NCBI RefSeq assembly: GCF_001661075.1
Contig: NZ_CP014870.1
Span: 2,376,501 to 2,440,500, forward strand
DNA length: 64,000 nt
Reading direction: 5' to 3'
From: Pseudomonas silesiensis
Lineage (GTDB): Bacteria; Pseudomonadota; Gammaproteobacteria; Pseudomonadales; Pseudomonadaceae
A program made the position numbers and the translations under genes. Of this stretch, positions 63,571-64,000 are shown piece by piece; position 1 is the stretch's first letter; each line of letters starts with the position of its first letter. The notes beneath the pieces are model-generated. The model was not told the DNA's origin. It ran no database searches and saw nothing but the letters and a program-made list of their open reading frames with translations.

Positions 63571-64000
63571 CTAAAGATCCAGCGAAACGCATTGGCCGCG
63601 GCCGCGAGAGACACAGGGCATGAGAAAGCCGTCCTGTTCGGCGGGGCTGAGGAAGTTGTCGCGGTGTTCGATGTCGCCGCCCCGGTGGCGGGTCATGCAT
63701 TGGCCGCAGACGCCGCCACGGCACAGGTTGGGGATCTGCAGGCCGGCCGATTCCAGGGTTTCGAGCAGGCTTTGTTCGGCCCCGACCCGCAGGCGGCGGC
63801 CGCTGCGCAGCAGTTCGACGTCGAAGGCCTGGCCCGGTTGTGCGCCATTGAAGGCTTCCCAATGCACCCTCCCGGGTGGCCAGCCGAGGGCCGTGGCCTG
63901 TTGCCGTACCGCGTCGAGCAACGGTGGCGGGCCGCAGGTGTACACATGGCTGCCCAGCGGCCGGTCGCGCAGGATCCGGCCCAGGTCCGGGCGACTGCCG
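63571..64000 (-). CDS. Reductase (PDR/VanB type), C-terminal part; window ends inside gene
   Basis: The 5-prime part lies beyond the window edge. The visible 142 residues contain the end of the NAD-binding domain (LGSHVYTCGPPPLLDAV) and a C-terminal plant-type [2Fe-2S] domain with CRGGVCGQC and a fourth Cys in FLMPCVSRG. The order NAD then ferredoxin is that of phthalate dioxygenase-type reductases. It is first of the visible operon and would feed electrons to the DUF3445 N-demethylase. Confidence 0.85.
   Translation of the reverse strand, partial: GSRPDLGRILRDRPLGSHVYTCGPPPLLDAVRQQATALGWPPGRVHWEAFNGAQPGQAFDVELLRSGRRLRVGAEQSLLETLESAGLQIPNLCRGGVCGQCMTRHRGGDIEHRDNFLSPAEQDGFLMPCVSRGRGQCVSLDL

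Overview
The window is about 60-63% G+C and looks like the chromosome of a Pseudomonas, most likely of the P. fluorescens group. The evidence is the many REP palindromes of the TGTAGGAGC / TGTGGGAGC type in gaps, the contiguous catRBCA-benRABCD block, the fused phaAB antiporter gene, ppnN, and Pseudomonas-type small conserved proteins. No tRNA, rRNA, CRISPR array or intact insertion sequence was seen.

Layout. 1-3.95 kb: small conserved proteins and an orphan glycine-betaine-type binding protein. 4.0-10.1 kb (minus): a translationally coupled phaAB-C-D-E-F-G cation/proton antiporter operon. 10.3-22.1 kb: housekeeping and accessory genes (EamA exporter with a divergent XRE-cupin regulator, a relic of livF, an FAD/NAD(P)-binding protein, an orphan OmpR-type response regulator, ppnN, a membrane diguanylate cyclase, azlCD, a lipoprotein polysaccharide deacetylase). 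22.1-31.0 kb: benzoate to catechol to 3-oxoadipate enol-lactone (benABCD, catBCA) with regulators catR and benR and recognisable operators. 31-36 kb: nudix hydrolase, rtcB, small proteins, an Rrf2 regulator and a type II NADH dehydrogenase-like flavoprotein. 36.4-39.6 kb: a PuuB/PuuR/PuuA-like gamma-glutamyl-amine module.

39.8-64.0 kb is the most interesting part: a methylated-amine degradation island. On the minus strand from the right edge come a reductase (cut by the window end), a DUF3445 heme N-demethylase subunit and a GcvT-like protein (together a dimethylamine monooxygenase), then purU, tmm (trimethylamine monooxygenase), tdm (trimethylamine N-oxide demethylase), an APC permease and folD. 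On the plus strand lie gmaS, mgsA, mgsB, mgsC and amtB (methylamine to gamma-glutamylmethylamide to N-methylglutamate, plus ammonium/methylammonium transport). Further left on the minus strand lie an XRE-cupin regulator and purU-folD-mgdABCD, the last four being sarcosine-oxidase-like and best read as N-methylglutamate dehydrogenase.

Together these genes would take trimethylamine to TMAO, dimethylamine, methylamine and ammonium. Each of the three demethylation steps has its own GcvT-type (tetrahydrofolate) domain, and the C1 units would be oxidised by FolD and released as formate by PurU; both genes are present twice. A sigma-54 (-24/-12) promoter and a canonical NtrC palindrome upstream of gmaS suggest nitrogen-limitation control. 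Functions are inferred from motifs, length and gene context; no database search was run.
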